Source: Pseudomonas marginalis (GTDB lineage Bacteria > Pseudomonadota > Gammaproteobacteria > Pseudomonadales > Pseudomonadaceae). Taken from it: a stretch of DNA of 64,000 nucleotides. Shown one piece after another: positions 23,793-32,370 of this stretch. The notes under the pieces are model-generated. The model ran no database searches. It was not told where the DNA came from and was given only the letters and a program-made list of their open reading frames with translations. The stretch is from the NCBI RefSeq assembly GCF_900105325.1, contig NZ_FNSU01000002.1, positions 124,001 to 188,000 of the forward strand, read 5' to 3'. Every line of letters begins with the position of its first letter. Positions within the stretch are counted from its first letter, which is position 1. The translations under genes were made by a program, and so were the position numbers.

Positions 23793-25634
23793 ATGGCACT
23801 CTCAGAAATGACAGTTCGGCACGCCCGAATCACCGGTAATGACTACACCCTCGGCGACAGTGATGGTCTCACACTCAATGTGACGGCCAGAGGCGGAAAA
23901 GTCTGGCTCTTCCGTTATTACTGGGCGGGCAAGCAGAAGCGCATGTCCTTAGGTTGTTACCCTCAAATCTCCCTCAAAGAAGCACGTACTCGACGTGACG
24001 AGGCGCGTGCCTTAGTTGCCCAAGGCATCAACCCCTACGAGCATCGTAAACAACAGCGGCTTGCTGTTCATGCTGCGAAGGAGCACACCTTCGAGGCCAT
24101 GTTCAATCAGTGGGTGGAGTTCCGCAGGCTGAGCCTGAAGGAGGGCCGCCAGAGCACGCTCTCGCAGATCTTGCGAATCTTCAATAGAGACGTCCTGCCC
24201 ATACTGGGCGGGCGGTCCATCTACGATATCAATCGTCACGATTTGCTGGATTTATTGAGCAGGATCGAGCAGCGCAAGGCTTTAACGACCGCCGAAAAAT
24301 GTCGGACCTGGTTCAACCAATTGTTCCGTTATGCGTTGGTGAAAATCGAGGGACTGGAACACAACCCGGCTTCAGACCTTGATGTGGTCGCACTCCCCAA
24401 ACCGCCTGTTACGCACAACCCATTTCTTCGTATGGACGAGCTTCCGGGATTGATGGCTGCTCTTCGAAATTACGGTGGCGCCAACCAAACTCGGCTTGGC
24501 CTTCGGTTGTTGCTGCTGACCGGGGTCCGCACGGGCGAATTGCGGCTGGCAACACCCGATCAGTTCGATCTGGAGAAGCGCTTGTGGATCATACCGGCGG
24601 AAGTGGTGAAACAACTTCAGCTAGCGATGCGGAAGCCAGGTAAACAGACCCAAAATGTACCGCCTTATATCGTGCCGCTGTCGATTCAGGCGCTGGAGAT
24701 CGTGCGTCACTTGCAGGACCAGGTTGTCCCTGCGCAACGCTACTTGTTTGCGCATCGAAGCGACCTCAGCAAGCGCATCAGTGAGAACACGCTGAATGGC
24801 GCGCTACGCCGAATGGGGTACGCCGATCAACTCACCGGTCATGGCATGAGGGCGACGATCTCGACGGCGCTGAACGAGATCGGCTACCCGAAGGTGTGGG
24901 TGGATGCTCAGCTTTCTCATGCGGATCCGGACAAGGTGAGTGCGGCCTACAATCACGCGGAATATGTCGAGCAGCGCCGGACCATGATGCAGGACTGGGC
25001 GAATCGTCTGAACCTTTGGGGGCAGGGACAACTGAAAGCGGCAAGTTCTCCGCTGACCATTCGTTTAGAGGGCGCAGCTTCATTACCTTCGTTGGAAAGC
25101 GCGAATGCAAACGCCGTTCTGTACAGCGGTGGCTTCCCAGAGACGACTGTCCCAGCCTCCAAAACGTCCGTCAGCAACGAACCGGTCCTTAACGCTGCTC
25201 AGTATTCACCAGTCCTACCTGCTCCTACGCAGACTGAACAGCTGCGCGACCCGCAAGTATCTGAAATACAACGCCAGCGCGCCGAGATGCTAGCTACCTA
25301 TGAAGCTTCGAGTAATTTGGCACTGTTTGTCTTCGCCAAACTGGCAGGCAAATCCAGAGATCAGATCAACCGAGATATCAAGGCTCGGCGCCTGCTATCC
25401 CTGAGTCTGGGGAATCGCGGTCAGCGTATTCCCGATTGGCAGCTTGATCCACTGCGGCACAAGTTGGTACTTGCTGCGTTAGCGCGGTTTCCGGATGTCG
25501 ATGCATGGAGGCTTTATGGCGCCCTTTGTAAGCCTCATGAGCGATTAAAAGGTCGCGCGCCAATCGATGTGCTTACTACGGAGAATTTCGATGTGACCGC
25601 ACAAATCGTTTGCAGCGCGCTGGGTTCAAGCTGA
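23793..25634 (+). CDS. tyrosine recombinase, ICEclc/PAGI-type integrase
   Basis: A 613-residue site-specific integrase. The N-terminal DUF4102-like arm-binding domain (GDSDGLTLNVTARGGKVWLF) is followed by a SAM-like core-binding domain (FNQWVEFRRLSLKEG). The catalytic domain has arginine in LLTGVRTGEL (about 247), HGMR (about 351), histidine in LSHADPDKV and the nucleophile tyrosine in AAYNHAEYVEQRR (about 388). About 190 further residues after the catalytic core are typical of the long island integrases. It sits 222 bp from tRNA-Gly and reads inward. Confidence 0.93.
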   Translation: MALSEMTVRHARITGNDYTLGDSDGLTLNVTARGGKVWLFRYYWAGKQKRMSLGCYPQISLKEARTRRDEARALVAQGINPYEHRKQQRLAVHAAKEHTFEAMFNQWVEFRRLSLKEGRQSTLSQILRIFNRDVLPILGGRSIYDINRHDLLDLLSRIEQRKALTTAEKCRTWFNQLFRYALVKIEGLEHNPASDLDVVALPKPPVTHNPFLRMDELPGLMAALRNYGGANQTRLGLRLLLLTGVRTGELRLATPDQFDLEKRLWIIPAEVVKQLQLAMRKPGKQTQNVPPYIVPLSIQALEIVRHLQDQVVPAQRYLFAHRSDLSKRISENTLNGALRRMGYADQLTGHGMRATISTALNEIGYPKVWVDAQLSHADPDKVSAAYNHAEYVEQRRTMMQDWANRLNLWGQGQLKAASSPLTIRLEGAASLPSLESANANAVLYSGGFPETTVPASKTSVSNEPVLNAAQYSPVLPAPTQTEQLRDPQVSEIQRQRAEMLATYEASSNLALFVFAKLAGKSRDQINRDIKARRLLSLSLGNRGQRIPDWQLDPLRHKLVLAALARFPDVDAWRLYGALCKPHERLKGRAPIDVLTTENFDVTAQIVCSALGSS

Positions 25635-25868
25635 GGTGCTGTCTTTTTGCTGTGATAATGGATGTCGCTGCTTGCTTGGGTCCATCTAGCTCGGGCTGCC
25701 GTAAATGCGTGAACTTCACGCGTTGCCTGAGGTGCGGCGGAGATGTTCGGCAAGAGGCTTCTATTGCGCAGGAAGACACCCTTTGGCATCATCTCGCTCC
25801 CGCCCTCTCTTGTCAGCTCTCCATCCCTCTCATTTGGGGGCTGCGTCTTGGGGATGGCGGGTAACCCA

Positions 25869-25891
25869 CCCGGCCTCGTGCCGGGTTTTTT
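25869..25891 (+). terminator. intrinsic terminator downstream of integrase
   Basis: CCCGGC-CTCGT-GCCGGG followed by six T, 235 bp after the integrase stop. The 235 bp between hold no convincing gene. Confidence 0.7.
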
Positions 25892-25964
25892 ATTCGTTCG
25901 GCAGGCACGGCTGGCGGACAAACTTGGAATATCCAGCTACCCCATGTATGGGGTGCTAAAGGGA

Positions 25965-25992
25965 GAGTGTTCGAATCACTCCGTCTCGGCCA
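25965..25992 (+). other. tRNA 3'-end fragment (T-arm, acceptor strand, CCA)
   Basis: GAGTG-TTCGAAT-CACTC forms an ideal T-arm (5-bp stem, 7-base loop). It is followed by exactly seven acceptor bases, one discriminator base and CCA, with no tRNA body upstream. Such 3' fragments are attachment-site copies left by elements that insert into tRNA genes. I cannot name the tRNA with certainty. Confidence 0.45.
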
Positions 25993-25998
25993 TATTAT

Positions 25999-26253
25999 TC
26001 AATGACTTAGCCCAATCTTCATCGGTTGGGCTTTTTCATGCTTGAAAAAATACTCCCACATTTCCTCCCACGGATATTCGCCCTGAATAACGCCCGCGCC
26101 CGCCCCGGTCAGAACGTCGTCATCGAGATCCTGTGCCACCACGAAGAGATAATCCATTGGAATGCCACCTAGAAGCAGACGGCCTATACGCGAAGAGCAA
26201 GAGTTATGCAGCTCACTCCATGTTATCCGGGTGTTCTGAAAACCTGCAACCAA
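25999..26253 (-). CDS. hypothetical protein
   Basis: An 84-codon frame with a plausible composition in its second half (MDYLFVVAQDLDDDVLTGAG, EYPWEEMWEYFF). I do not recognise it. Its 3' end runs through the terminator hairpin, and there is no strong ribosome binding site, so it may be spurious. An internal ATG at MDYLF gives a 52-residue alternative. Confidence 0.3.
   Translation of the reverse strand: MVAGFQNTRITWSELHNSCSSRIGRLLLGGIPMDYLFVVAQDLDDDVLTGAGAGVIQGEYPWEEMWEYFFKHEKAQPMKIGLSH
26009..26036 (+). terminator. intrinsic terminator after tRNA 3' fragment
   Basis: AGCCCAA pairs with TTGGGCT across a ten-base loop and is followed by five T. This style of terminator commonly follows pseudomonad tRNA genes, which supports the idea that this block came from a tRNA locus. 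Confidence 0.65.
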
Positions 26254-26441
26254 TGACGGCCTGGCTTACTTGTTGATGGCGCTTTTCGTTGTCACGGATC
26301 TTACTGTAGCGCCCATGTCGAAGGGGGGGCGGATGGAAGGAGGTGTTTTGCGACCGCCATGGCATCGACACTCGATGCCATGTACAGCATGTCGGCGAGC
26401 GTATAGGGTAGAGCGCTAACACTCGCAAACTGAGGGCTGGC

Positions 26442-27101
26442 ATGTATCAAGTCATAGGGATCACCAAAACCCTCGGGTACTTCGCTACAACATGCCTGGT
26501 CGTCTTCCTGTTTCTGCATTACAACGATATGTCAGAGCTGCTGTCTGGGCCGCTAACCGATCTTCGTCGGCCCGTGGGATCAGCGGTAGGAATTGGTGCT
26601 GCTGTTTTCTACGTTTTAGGCCAGACCCCTGTTTTTGTGTGGCTGTGCAGGCTTCCTTTTGTTCGCAAATTGCTCCCGCCCATCGATGGAGAGTGGAACA
26701 TGAAGCTGCAGTCCAACTGGGGGATCATGCAGAAGTGGCTTGGGCAAGGCGATGGGACCGAGCTCTACGTCGTTCAGGGAAAGGTCAGGATTAAGGCGCG
26801 TTTGTTCAGCGTTAAGATGGAGTTCACTTCGGACATCCCATACTCCGAATCCAAGACGATCAGCGTCTCCGTCCGACCCAGTGATCAGGTCGGTATCCTC
26901 GAACTTAACTACATGTATATCAACTACACCCAGGTTCCGGTGGCGACTGATACGAATGTGCACACCGGGGCGGCTAGGGTCTTCGTCAAAGAGTCTGGTG
27001 ACGATTTTGTCATGGATGGCACCTATTTCACCGACCGTAAGTGGACGGAAGGGCTCAACACGGCAGGGCAGGTCACATTCACTAGGTCTAACGCCACTTA
27101 A
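26442..27101 (+). CDS. Cap15-like 2TM beta-barrel CBASS effector
   Basis: A 219-residue protein. Two membrane helices lie near residues 10-28 and 48-75. After them PPIDGEWNMKLQ opens a strand-rich domain ending in DGTYFTDRKW and QVTFTR. This two-helix plus small beta-barrel layout is that of Cap15 (S-2TMbeta), whose barrel binds the cyclic nucleotide and whose helices disrupt the inner membrane. It precedes the CD-NTase by 287 bp on the same strand. A homologue lies at 31346 (GNYFTSRKSQG and GTYFTDRKW align). The family assignment rests on topology and motif order, not on a search. Confidence 0.7.
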   Translation: MYQVIGITKTLGYFATTCLVVFLFLHYNDMSELLSGPLTDLRRPVGSAVGIGAAVFYVLGQTPVFVWLCRLPFVRKLLPPIDGEWNMKLQSNWGIMQKWLGQGDGTELYVVQGKVRIKARLFSVKMEFTSDIPYSESKTISVSVRPSDQVGILELNYMYINYTQVPVATDTNVHTGAARVFVKESGDDFVMDGTYFTDRKWTEGLNTAGQVTFTRSNAT

Positions 27102-27388
27102 CTATGTGTCTCACAATGCCGTCCTTTATTCCATTGGATCAAAATACACTACATGTGGGATTTTTTTTCTTGGCTTGATCTATATGTTGTGGAGTGGCAC
27201 TATGTCATCTCGCACGTGTCATCGAGCATGGTAGCTGACAACTTGGGAAGGACTGCACCCTTTGGATTACGTATTTGGCGTAGGGTGGCAGTGATGAGAT
27301 TCGGGAGCGCAGAAGCGCTTGGTAGTCTTGATGTGAAGGTCAGCAATTGCTGGAGACACCGTTCATTTAGCGCTTGAGCGGAGGCTTC
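27102..27388. other. intergenic region between effector and CD-NTase
   Basis: This gap of about 290 bp is unusually long for a CBASS operon. It probably contains a promoter for the CD-NTase genes. No gene is convincing, and I see no terminator. Confidence 0.4.
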
Positions 27389-28528
27389 ATGCCGAATTTT
27401 AGTCCCTTGCTATTCACTACTACCGGGGAAGATTGCTTCCTTGATGAACTCAACCTCACACCTGACGCGCTGACTGAAATCGATGGCGCTCGTAAAGATA
27501 TCAGAGAGGCTTTGAAGGCTGACCTGCCTCGGGCGCTTCGTGAGAAAGGCCTCGAGGGTGAGGTCTGTGAGCCGCGGTTCTACATCCAAGGTTCGCGTGC
27601 CTACAAAACGCTCAACAGTCCTTGCACGACCCCGCCCCAACAGTCAGATATCGACGATGGTGTGTACCTTCCGCTGAGTGTCATGCGTGAAGAGAGCAGC
27701 CCCAAGCTCGCTATCACTTTGTTCTTTGACGCTGTCATCGACGTACTTCAAGCGATGTGCGCCGAAAGAGGGTGGAACACCGAGAGCAAGGATACCTGTG
27801 TTCGGGTAACTATCTCCCCCTATGCTCACATCGACCTTCCTTTGTACGTGATCCCGGATACCCTTTTCCTGCTGATAAAAGCCAGCATGGAAAGCCGTGG
27901 CCATGCCGTATTCGACAGTGCGATCAATTCCGAGAGGGACACTTGGAAGACCCTGCCCTCGGACAAGATTCTGCTGGCAGATCGAAAGCAGGGCTGGCGT
28001 AAATCCGACCCAATGGCTATGAAAAACTGGTTCAAGCGGGAGTGCCAGGAAAAGGGTGATCAACTCATCCGTGTCGTGCGTTACCTAAAAGCATTCCGCG
28101 ACAAGCAATGGGAGGATAAAGGCCCAAGCTCAATCCTTCTGATGGCAGCAGCTTGCCCGCTGTATGAGTATTTCGACAAGCGAGATGACCACGCGCTGTT
28201 GAACGTCGTAAAGGGAATTCCTGATGCCCTGCGCAAGGGCGTCATGAGCCCCATTGACCCCGAGTCATCGCTCACTGCGCATATGCCCAAGGAGGCGATT
28301 GCCGAAGCCGTGGAGCTTTTTCAGGTTTTCGCGAATCACTTGGAAGGTTCAATCAAGGCAACTGATGCACAAACTGCTTATCACTGGCTTCACAGCATGC
28401 TGGGTGACCGGTTCCCGAATGCACCTTATCGCATGAAGCCGAATTCTGAGAGCCTGCCGGCGTCCATGGCTGCAATTGCTCCTCTCGCGGGCCCCGCAGA
28501 GCCTGTAAAGCGTACAAAGGCAGGCTAA
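27389..28528 (+). CDS. CD-NTase (DncV-like cyclic oligonucleotide synthase), CBASS
   Basis: A 379-residue cGAS/DncV-like nucleotidyltransferase that makes the alarm nucleotide on phage infection. The active site is complete: GSRAYKT at 68-74, the DID acids at 87-89 (QSDIDDGVYLPLS) and the third acid in AHIDLPLYVIP at 149. The spacing and the DIDDGxY phrase resemble DncV. The ATG at 27389 has GGAGG four bases before it, and a TTG further upstream is less likely. Cap2 starts four bases after its stop. The presence of cap2 and cap3 makes this type II CBASS, in which Cap2 conjugates the cyclase C-terminus to activate it. Confidence 0.88.
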   Translation: MPNFSPLLFTTTGEDCFLDELNLTPDALTEIDGARKDIREALKADLPRALREKGLEGEVCEPRFYIQGSRAYKTLNSPCTTPPQQSDIDDGVYLPLSVMREESSPKLAITLFFDAVIDVLQAMCAERGWNTESKDTCVRVTISPYAHIDLPLYVIPDTLFLLIKASMESRGHAVFDSAINSERDTWKTLPSDKILLADRKQGWRKSDPMAMKNWFKRECQEKGDQLIRVVRYLKAFRDKQWEDKGPSSILLMAAACPLYEYFDKRDDHALLNVVKGIPDALRKGVMSPIDPESSLTAHMPKEAIAEAVELFQVFANHLEGSIKATDAQTAYHWLHSMLGDRFPNAPYRMKPNSESLPASMAAIAPLAGPAEPVKRTKAG

Positions 28529-28532
28529 ATTC

Positions 28533-30149
28533 ATGGACGCGATGCCCGAAGTGCTGCGTCATATGACCGAATGGGGATTTACTAAAGTAGATCCTCAGTC
28601 GAACGTTGGGTGGCTTGTGATGGCCGGAGAGTTGTCGACGGCCACTCAGGGGACTGTCCAATGCGAGGTATGGATAGACCGCTCATTTGAGCGGCCTCTC
28701 AAGCTATGGCTTACAGGAGTGCCGAAGGCACTGCCTAGGCTGGTGCCGCATCTTGGCCCGGATGGTTATCTTTGCTACGCCGCGCCAGGTACTCAAGTGA
28801 TCGACATTTACGATCCAGTAGGACAAATCCGTACGTCCTTGCTTCAAGCCACTGAGGTTCTTGAGCAGGTTCTGGATGGAAATATGAAAGAGGATCTGCA
28901 GGAAGAGTTCTTCGTATATTGGGACGGTATCTACTGCTTCCATGATATCGAGCGTCGTACCTCCGGCGCGGTTGAGATCCTCCAATTATCAGACAACAAA
29001 ATGTATGTGCTCACTGACGATGTCGGGCGAAGCCGGCTCAAGTTTGCGCGTGCGGGTAGGACGATCAAGGAATTCCCAGCGCATGTTGCGATGATCACGT
29101 CCAGCGCAGCTCCAAGACCGCTGCAGGACAACTGGCCACCCAAATCAGTTGGACAAATTCTCGACTGGCTACATGAAATAGATGACGCCTGTAAACGCAA
29201 GGTACGCGATAAGATTATCGCGGCGTATCGCGAGGGGCGGTTCGGAATAATGATAGTAATTGAGTCAGAAAAAACGGGTTACAGCTACGGCTTTCTCGTA
29301 CTTGACCTTCAGCTCAATCGTCCTGAGGATCGGCGTTCCATCGATCAACGACTGCCCATATTTGATTGTCCTATCGAACCACTGCAAATGCTTCGCCTCG
29401 ATGACAAATACCTGAGCGAACGCAATATCCCAGGGCAGGCAACACTCGCTGGCAAGCGTATCGGGTTGATCGGGTGCGGTACCATCGGTGGCTTCCTCGC
29501 TGAGATGCTCGTGAAAGCTGGCGCGGGAACGAGCACCGGTGAATTGACGCTGATTGATAACGATATTCTGATGCCTCAAAACCTCGGGCGGCATCGTCTG
29601 GGCTTTAACCATCTGTTCCGGGAAAAGGCAGCTGCACTGGCAGACGAGCTGATGGTATCCATGCCCGCTGCCCAGGTGCGTACCTTTATTAGCGACGCCA
29701 AGGACGTGAATTTGGGAGGGCTGGATTTGATCATTGATGCCACGGGCGAGGAATCGTTCGGGCACTGGCTTGCCAAGGTCGCCATCTGCCCAACCATGCA
29801 TGTTTGGATTGAGGGGGCGGGCGCCGCCGTGCGTTCTCTGATTAAGCAGCGCACTGGACAGGGTTGCTACCGGTGCCTTACTGAGGCAAATAGTCGAGGC
29901 ATTATGTTATCTGTCGTTGGAGGCGTGCAGCCAATTTTTGCTGGGCAGGGGTGTGAGGGACTCTACGTGCCGTTCCCAGCATCGGTGTCGATTCAAGCCG
30001 CAGCCCTGGCACTGGACACCGCTTTGGCTTGGGTTGCAGGTAAACCATGGCCATCGCTCTCAACCCGGTTGACCGATCAGAGCTATGAGCCCGCTACCCC
30101 TGATTGTTCGCCGCTGCCATATCCCGGATGTCCGGCATGCCATTCGTGA
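28533..30149 (+). CDS. cap2: Cap2, E2-E1 fused ubiquitin-transfer-like protein, CBASS
   Basis: A 538-residue protein. The N-terminal E2-like domain has its cysteine at 81 (GPDGYLCYAAPGT). The C-terminal half is a ThiF/E1 adenylation domain with LIGCGTIGGFLAEML (about 312), LIDNDILMPQNLGRH and a cysteine-rich segment GQGCYRCLTEAN that probably carries the E1 cysteine. Cap2 forms a thioester with the CD-NTase C-terminus and joins it to a target, priming cyclic nucleotide synthesis. It starts four bases after the CD-NTase and overlaps cap3, so the three are one transcript. Confidence 0.9.
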   Translation: MDAMPEVLRHMTEWGFTKVDPQSNVGWLVMAGELSTATQGTVQCEVWIDRSFERPLKLWLTGVPKALPRLVPHLGPDGYLCYAAPGTQVIDIYDPVGQIRTSLLQATEVLEQVLDGNMKEDLQEEFFVYWDGIYCFHDIERRTSGAVEILQLSDNKMYVLTDDVGRSRLKFARAGRTIKEFPAHVAMITSSAAPRPLQDNWPPKSVGQILDWLHEIDDACKRKVRDKIIAAYREGRFGIMIVIESEKTGYSYGFLVLDLQLNRPEDRRSIDQRLPIFDCPIEPLQMLRLDDKYLSERNIPGQATLAGKRIGLIGCGTIGGFLAEMLVKAGAGTSTGELTLIDNDILMPQNLGRHRLGFNHLFREKAAALADELMVSMPAAQVRTFISDAKDVNLGGLDLIIDATGEESFGHWLAKVAICPTMHVWIEGAGAAVRSLIKQRTGQGCYRCLTEANSRGIMLSVVGGVQPIFAGQGCEGLYVPFPASVSIQAAALALDTALAWVAGKPWPSLSTRLTDQSYEPATPDCSPLPYPGCPACHS

Positions 30150-30646
30150 AAACTTGGATTGTGCCCGGCACGGAGCACTTGGTTTACCTAAGGCAACAGC
30201 CGCTTGAGGTTTTTAGTCGCTACATCCAGCAAGGCATGGATTCGAAGGAGGCGGGAGGGATATTACTTGGCCACGTTCGCGGTGAGCACCTGGAAATTAT
30301 CGAAGCGACTGAACCTTCATTTTGGGACAAGCGCTTCAGGTTTCTCTTTGAACGTATGCCGTACTTTCATCACCGGTTGGCCATGAAACGGTGGAAGGAA
30401 AGCAATGGTCTGGTGCGATACATTGGGGAGTGGCACACTCATCCCCAAAATTATCCGAGTCCATCCTCAATTGACCTTAAAGAGTGGCAAATACTGGTTG
30501 CTGACCGAGTTGATGGTCGTCCGCTGCTTGCGCTCATCGTCGGGTGTAAGGATATCCATGTTGAGTACATGTCTGGCGCAGGCAAGCGAAATATTCTCGA
30601 GCCTGCCAGTTTTAGGCGAGGCGAGGAAAGTGTGTTTCTCAATTGA
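30128..30646 (+). CDS. cap3: Cap3, JAB/JAMM deconjugase, CBASS
   Basis: A 172-residue JAMM metalloprotease. The glutamate is in SKEAGGILLG, and the zinc motif reads GEWHTHPQNYPSPSSIDLKE (H-x-H-x10-D). Cap3 cleaves the CD-NTase conjugates made by Cap2 and so tunes the system. The start overlaps the cap2 end. ATG at 30128 or 30137 are both possible and neither has a clear ribosome binding site, as expected for coupled translation. Confidence 0.9.
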   Translation: MSGMPFVKTWIVPGTEHLVYLRQQPLEVFSRYIQQGMDSKEAGGILLGHVRGEHLEIIEATEPSFWDKRFRFLFERMPYFHHRLAMKRWKESNGLVRYIGEWHTHPQNYPSPSSIDLKEWQILVADRVDGRPLLALIVGCKDIHVEYMSGAGKRNILEPASFRRGEESVFLN

Positions 30647-30913
30647 AGCCGGTTCTAGAAAATTTATCCAGCCGTACGCTTCCGAGAAAAGTTAATTCGA
30701 ACGCCTAGCTGAGACGCTATGCTAGCTATACAGTAATACTTGAAGAGTGGCTTATATCATCGAAGTACTGATTTCTCGAGTTGATAAATTATTAAAAAAT
30801 CGAGTGCTTAATAGCTAGGTGATAGATAGGGTAGGGAAGTTCGGTGCGTAATTCAGAGCCGTAAGTAAGCTTTGGATTGGTTTTTATTGTGCGACTACGT
30901 GGGCGATGAAGTA

Positions 30914-31345
30914 ATGTTAGAGCGATTGGTTGATTTGCTCAGAGATATAACCGCGCTTTCTGGGCAAGAGTTTTCCGGGCTGGGTGTGATTGTATTGGAA
31001 GATGGTATTAATCTGCCGGTATTTCCAATGCGTGTCGACCTGGAAGTAAATGGCATGACAGACTCTGTTAGGTGTCTAGCTGAGATATCAAATCCCAATA
31101 ATGACTTGCATGATGGATTTCATATTTTAAATTCCGATCTGCGAATTGTTTCCTTAACGCAGTATTTCTCTCCTCCGATTCCTCCTGGGATTTTACCGAA
31201 TCGAAGTCGGGCATTTGGTGGTCGGTATTTAGCGGCCCTATTCGGGTCACTTTTGCCCGGCGTTATATTCACCGGTATTTCCACGCCAAGGCTTGGGATA
31301 GTGGTTTTTAAAGATGGAAGTGAAGTCTATTTCCAGGAGGTGTGA
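30914..31345 (+). CDS. divergent diadenylate cyclase (DAC/DisA_N)-like protein
   Basis: A 143-residue protein that aligns by eye with the DAC domain of CdaA/DisA. LSGQEFSGLGVIVLEDG fits the first strand region. NPNNDLHDGFHILNSDLRIV (61-80) fits IPNTPLHDGAVI, the DGA metal/nucleotide loop. GGRYLAA (102-108) stands where DAC has GTRHRAA, and LGIVVFKDGSEVYF fits the last strands. The DG pair and first arginine are kept, but RHR has become RYL, so activity may be altered or lost. Start is uncertain: ATG 30914 is used, and an in-frame TTG at 30872 would add 14 residues. Its last codons form the ribosome binding site of the effector gene downstream. Confidence 0.6.
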   Translation: MLERLVDLLRDITALSGQEFSGLGVIVLEDGINLPVFPMRVDLEVNGMTDSVRCLAEISNPNNDLHDGFHILNSDLRIVSLTQYFSPPIPPGILPNRSRAFGGRYLAALFGSLLPGVIFTGISTPRLGIVVFKDGSEVYFQEV

Positions 31346-31939
31346 ATGTTTTCTACTCTTTCTCCGCTAAAAGCAATTGTACTCGTTGCTAAGATCTATG
31401 CTGCTTTCGTAACATTATTGATATTTATAATGTTTGTCTGTGGATTCGAGGTGACGCTGCAGCAAGCTCTCAGAGCGGTGGTTGGCGGGGCCGTGTTATT
31501 AGAATTGGCATTGTTCGTGTTGAGCAGCTTCCTCTGGAGGAAAATATGGAATCGCTTTCCGATTTTGAATGACTGGGTTTTTCCCGACTTGAATGGTATG
31601 TGGGATATGGATATCACGTATCTGTGGGACGGTGCGGAGGGGACGAAAAAGGCAGTCGCCAATATCAAGCAAAGCTTGTTTTCGGTGAGCATGGAAGTTC
31701 ATTCTGAAAGCTCAGACTCTGAAACGCTCGTGGTAAAAACTATCAAGGATGTTAATTCTGCTCGCCCAGTTCTTTATTACTTTTATAGGATCGTTCCTAA
31801 AGGTTCAAAAGATTCGGCTGGAAGTGGTTATGAAGGGGCTTCCATTTTGAAGCTTTATGGGCACGAAGGAAATGTTTTGAGAGGTAACTATTTTACAAGT
31901 CGGAAAAGTCAGGGGCATTTTTCTTTGACGAGAAGATAG
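31346..31939 (+). CDS. 2TM beta-strand-rich effector (Cap15/S-2TMbeta-like)
   Basis: A 197-residue protein with two membrane helices (about 8-32 and 42-66). WVFPDLNGMWDMDITYLWDG then begins a strand-rich domain ending GNYFTSRKSQG and HFSLTRR. It shares topology and end motifs with the CBASS effector at 26442. The start abuts the stop of the DAC-like gene, with AGGAGG overlapping that gene's end, so the pair is tightly coupled. The expected role is membrane disruption gated by a cyclic nucleotide. Which nucleotide, and whether it activates or restrains, is unknown. Confidence 0.7.
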   Translation: MFSTLSPLKAIVLVAKIYAAFVTLLIFIMFVCGFEVTLQQALRAVVGGAVLLELALFVLSSFLWRKIWNRFPILNDWVFPDLNGMWDMDITYLWDGAEGTKKAVANIKQSLFSVSMEVHSESSDSETLVVKTIKDVNSARPVLYYFYRIVPKGSKDSAGSGYEGASILKLYGHEGNVLRGNYFTSRKSQGHFSLTRR

Positions 31940-32019
31940 TGGCTGACTTCGCTCTTGTGGCTGAATAGACGCGACTCTGTCTTGCACCTTCTATCGTAAG
32001 AAAGATCGCCGGTGGCTAC

Positions 32020-32370
32020 CTAATAACGTACAGGCCCTAGGTACGAGATCAACAAATCGTCGAGAGCCATCGCTTCCTGATCGTCCAGGTTGAAGGGGGC
32101 GCAGTCTTCGACAAAGTAGGTTCGCGACTCATTTTTGACGTCGAGCATCGCACTGTGTATCTGCTTGCCAGCCTTGAAACGCACTTTTCCTCGCGACGAT
32201 GGATGCAGCTCGACGAGGAGGTTCTCGATGTCACGCTCGGACAATCGGAACACCTGTTCGTCGATTTTAAAGTGCAAGAGGCTTTTCACCCAAAAAAACT
32301 GAGTGAAGCGATCACGAGGAACGCTACACACGGTGAATGGGCGGAGAACATCATTTGCTTTTCTCAGCAA
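32020..32370 (-). CDS. hypothetical protein
   Basis: A 116-residue frame with protein-like composition (LLHFKIDEQVFRLSERDIEN, VKNESRTYFVEDCAPFNLDD). I do not recognise it. The N-terminal 28 residues look less convincing, and a GTG start at VKSLLHF is possible. It is convergent with the 2TM-beta effector gene and lies before the IS66 scar. Confidence 0.4.
   Translation of the reverse strand: MLRKANDVLRPFTVCSVPRDRFTQFFWVKSLLHFKIDEQVFRLSERDIENLLVELHPSSRGKVRFKAGKQIHSAMLDVKNESRTYFVEDCAPFNLDDQEAMALDDLLISYLGPVRY

Noticed and set aside
30914..31345. mCpol (Panoptes OptS) as the identity of the effector partner
   Set aside because: I see no GGDD or polymerase palm motif. The LHDG and GxRxxAA segments fit the DAC fold better, though only a structural search can settle it.
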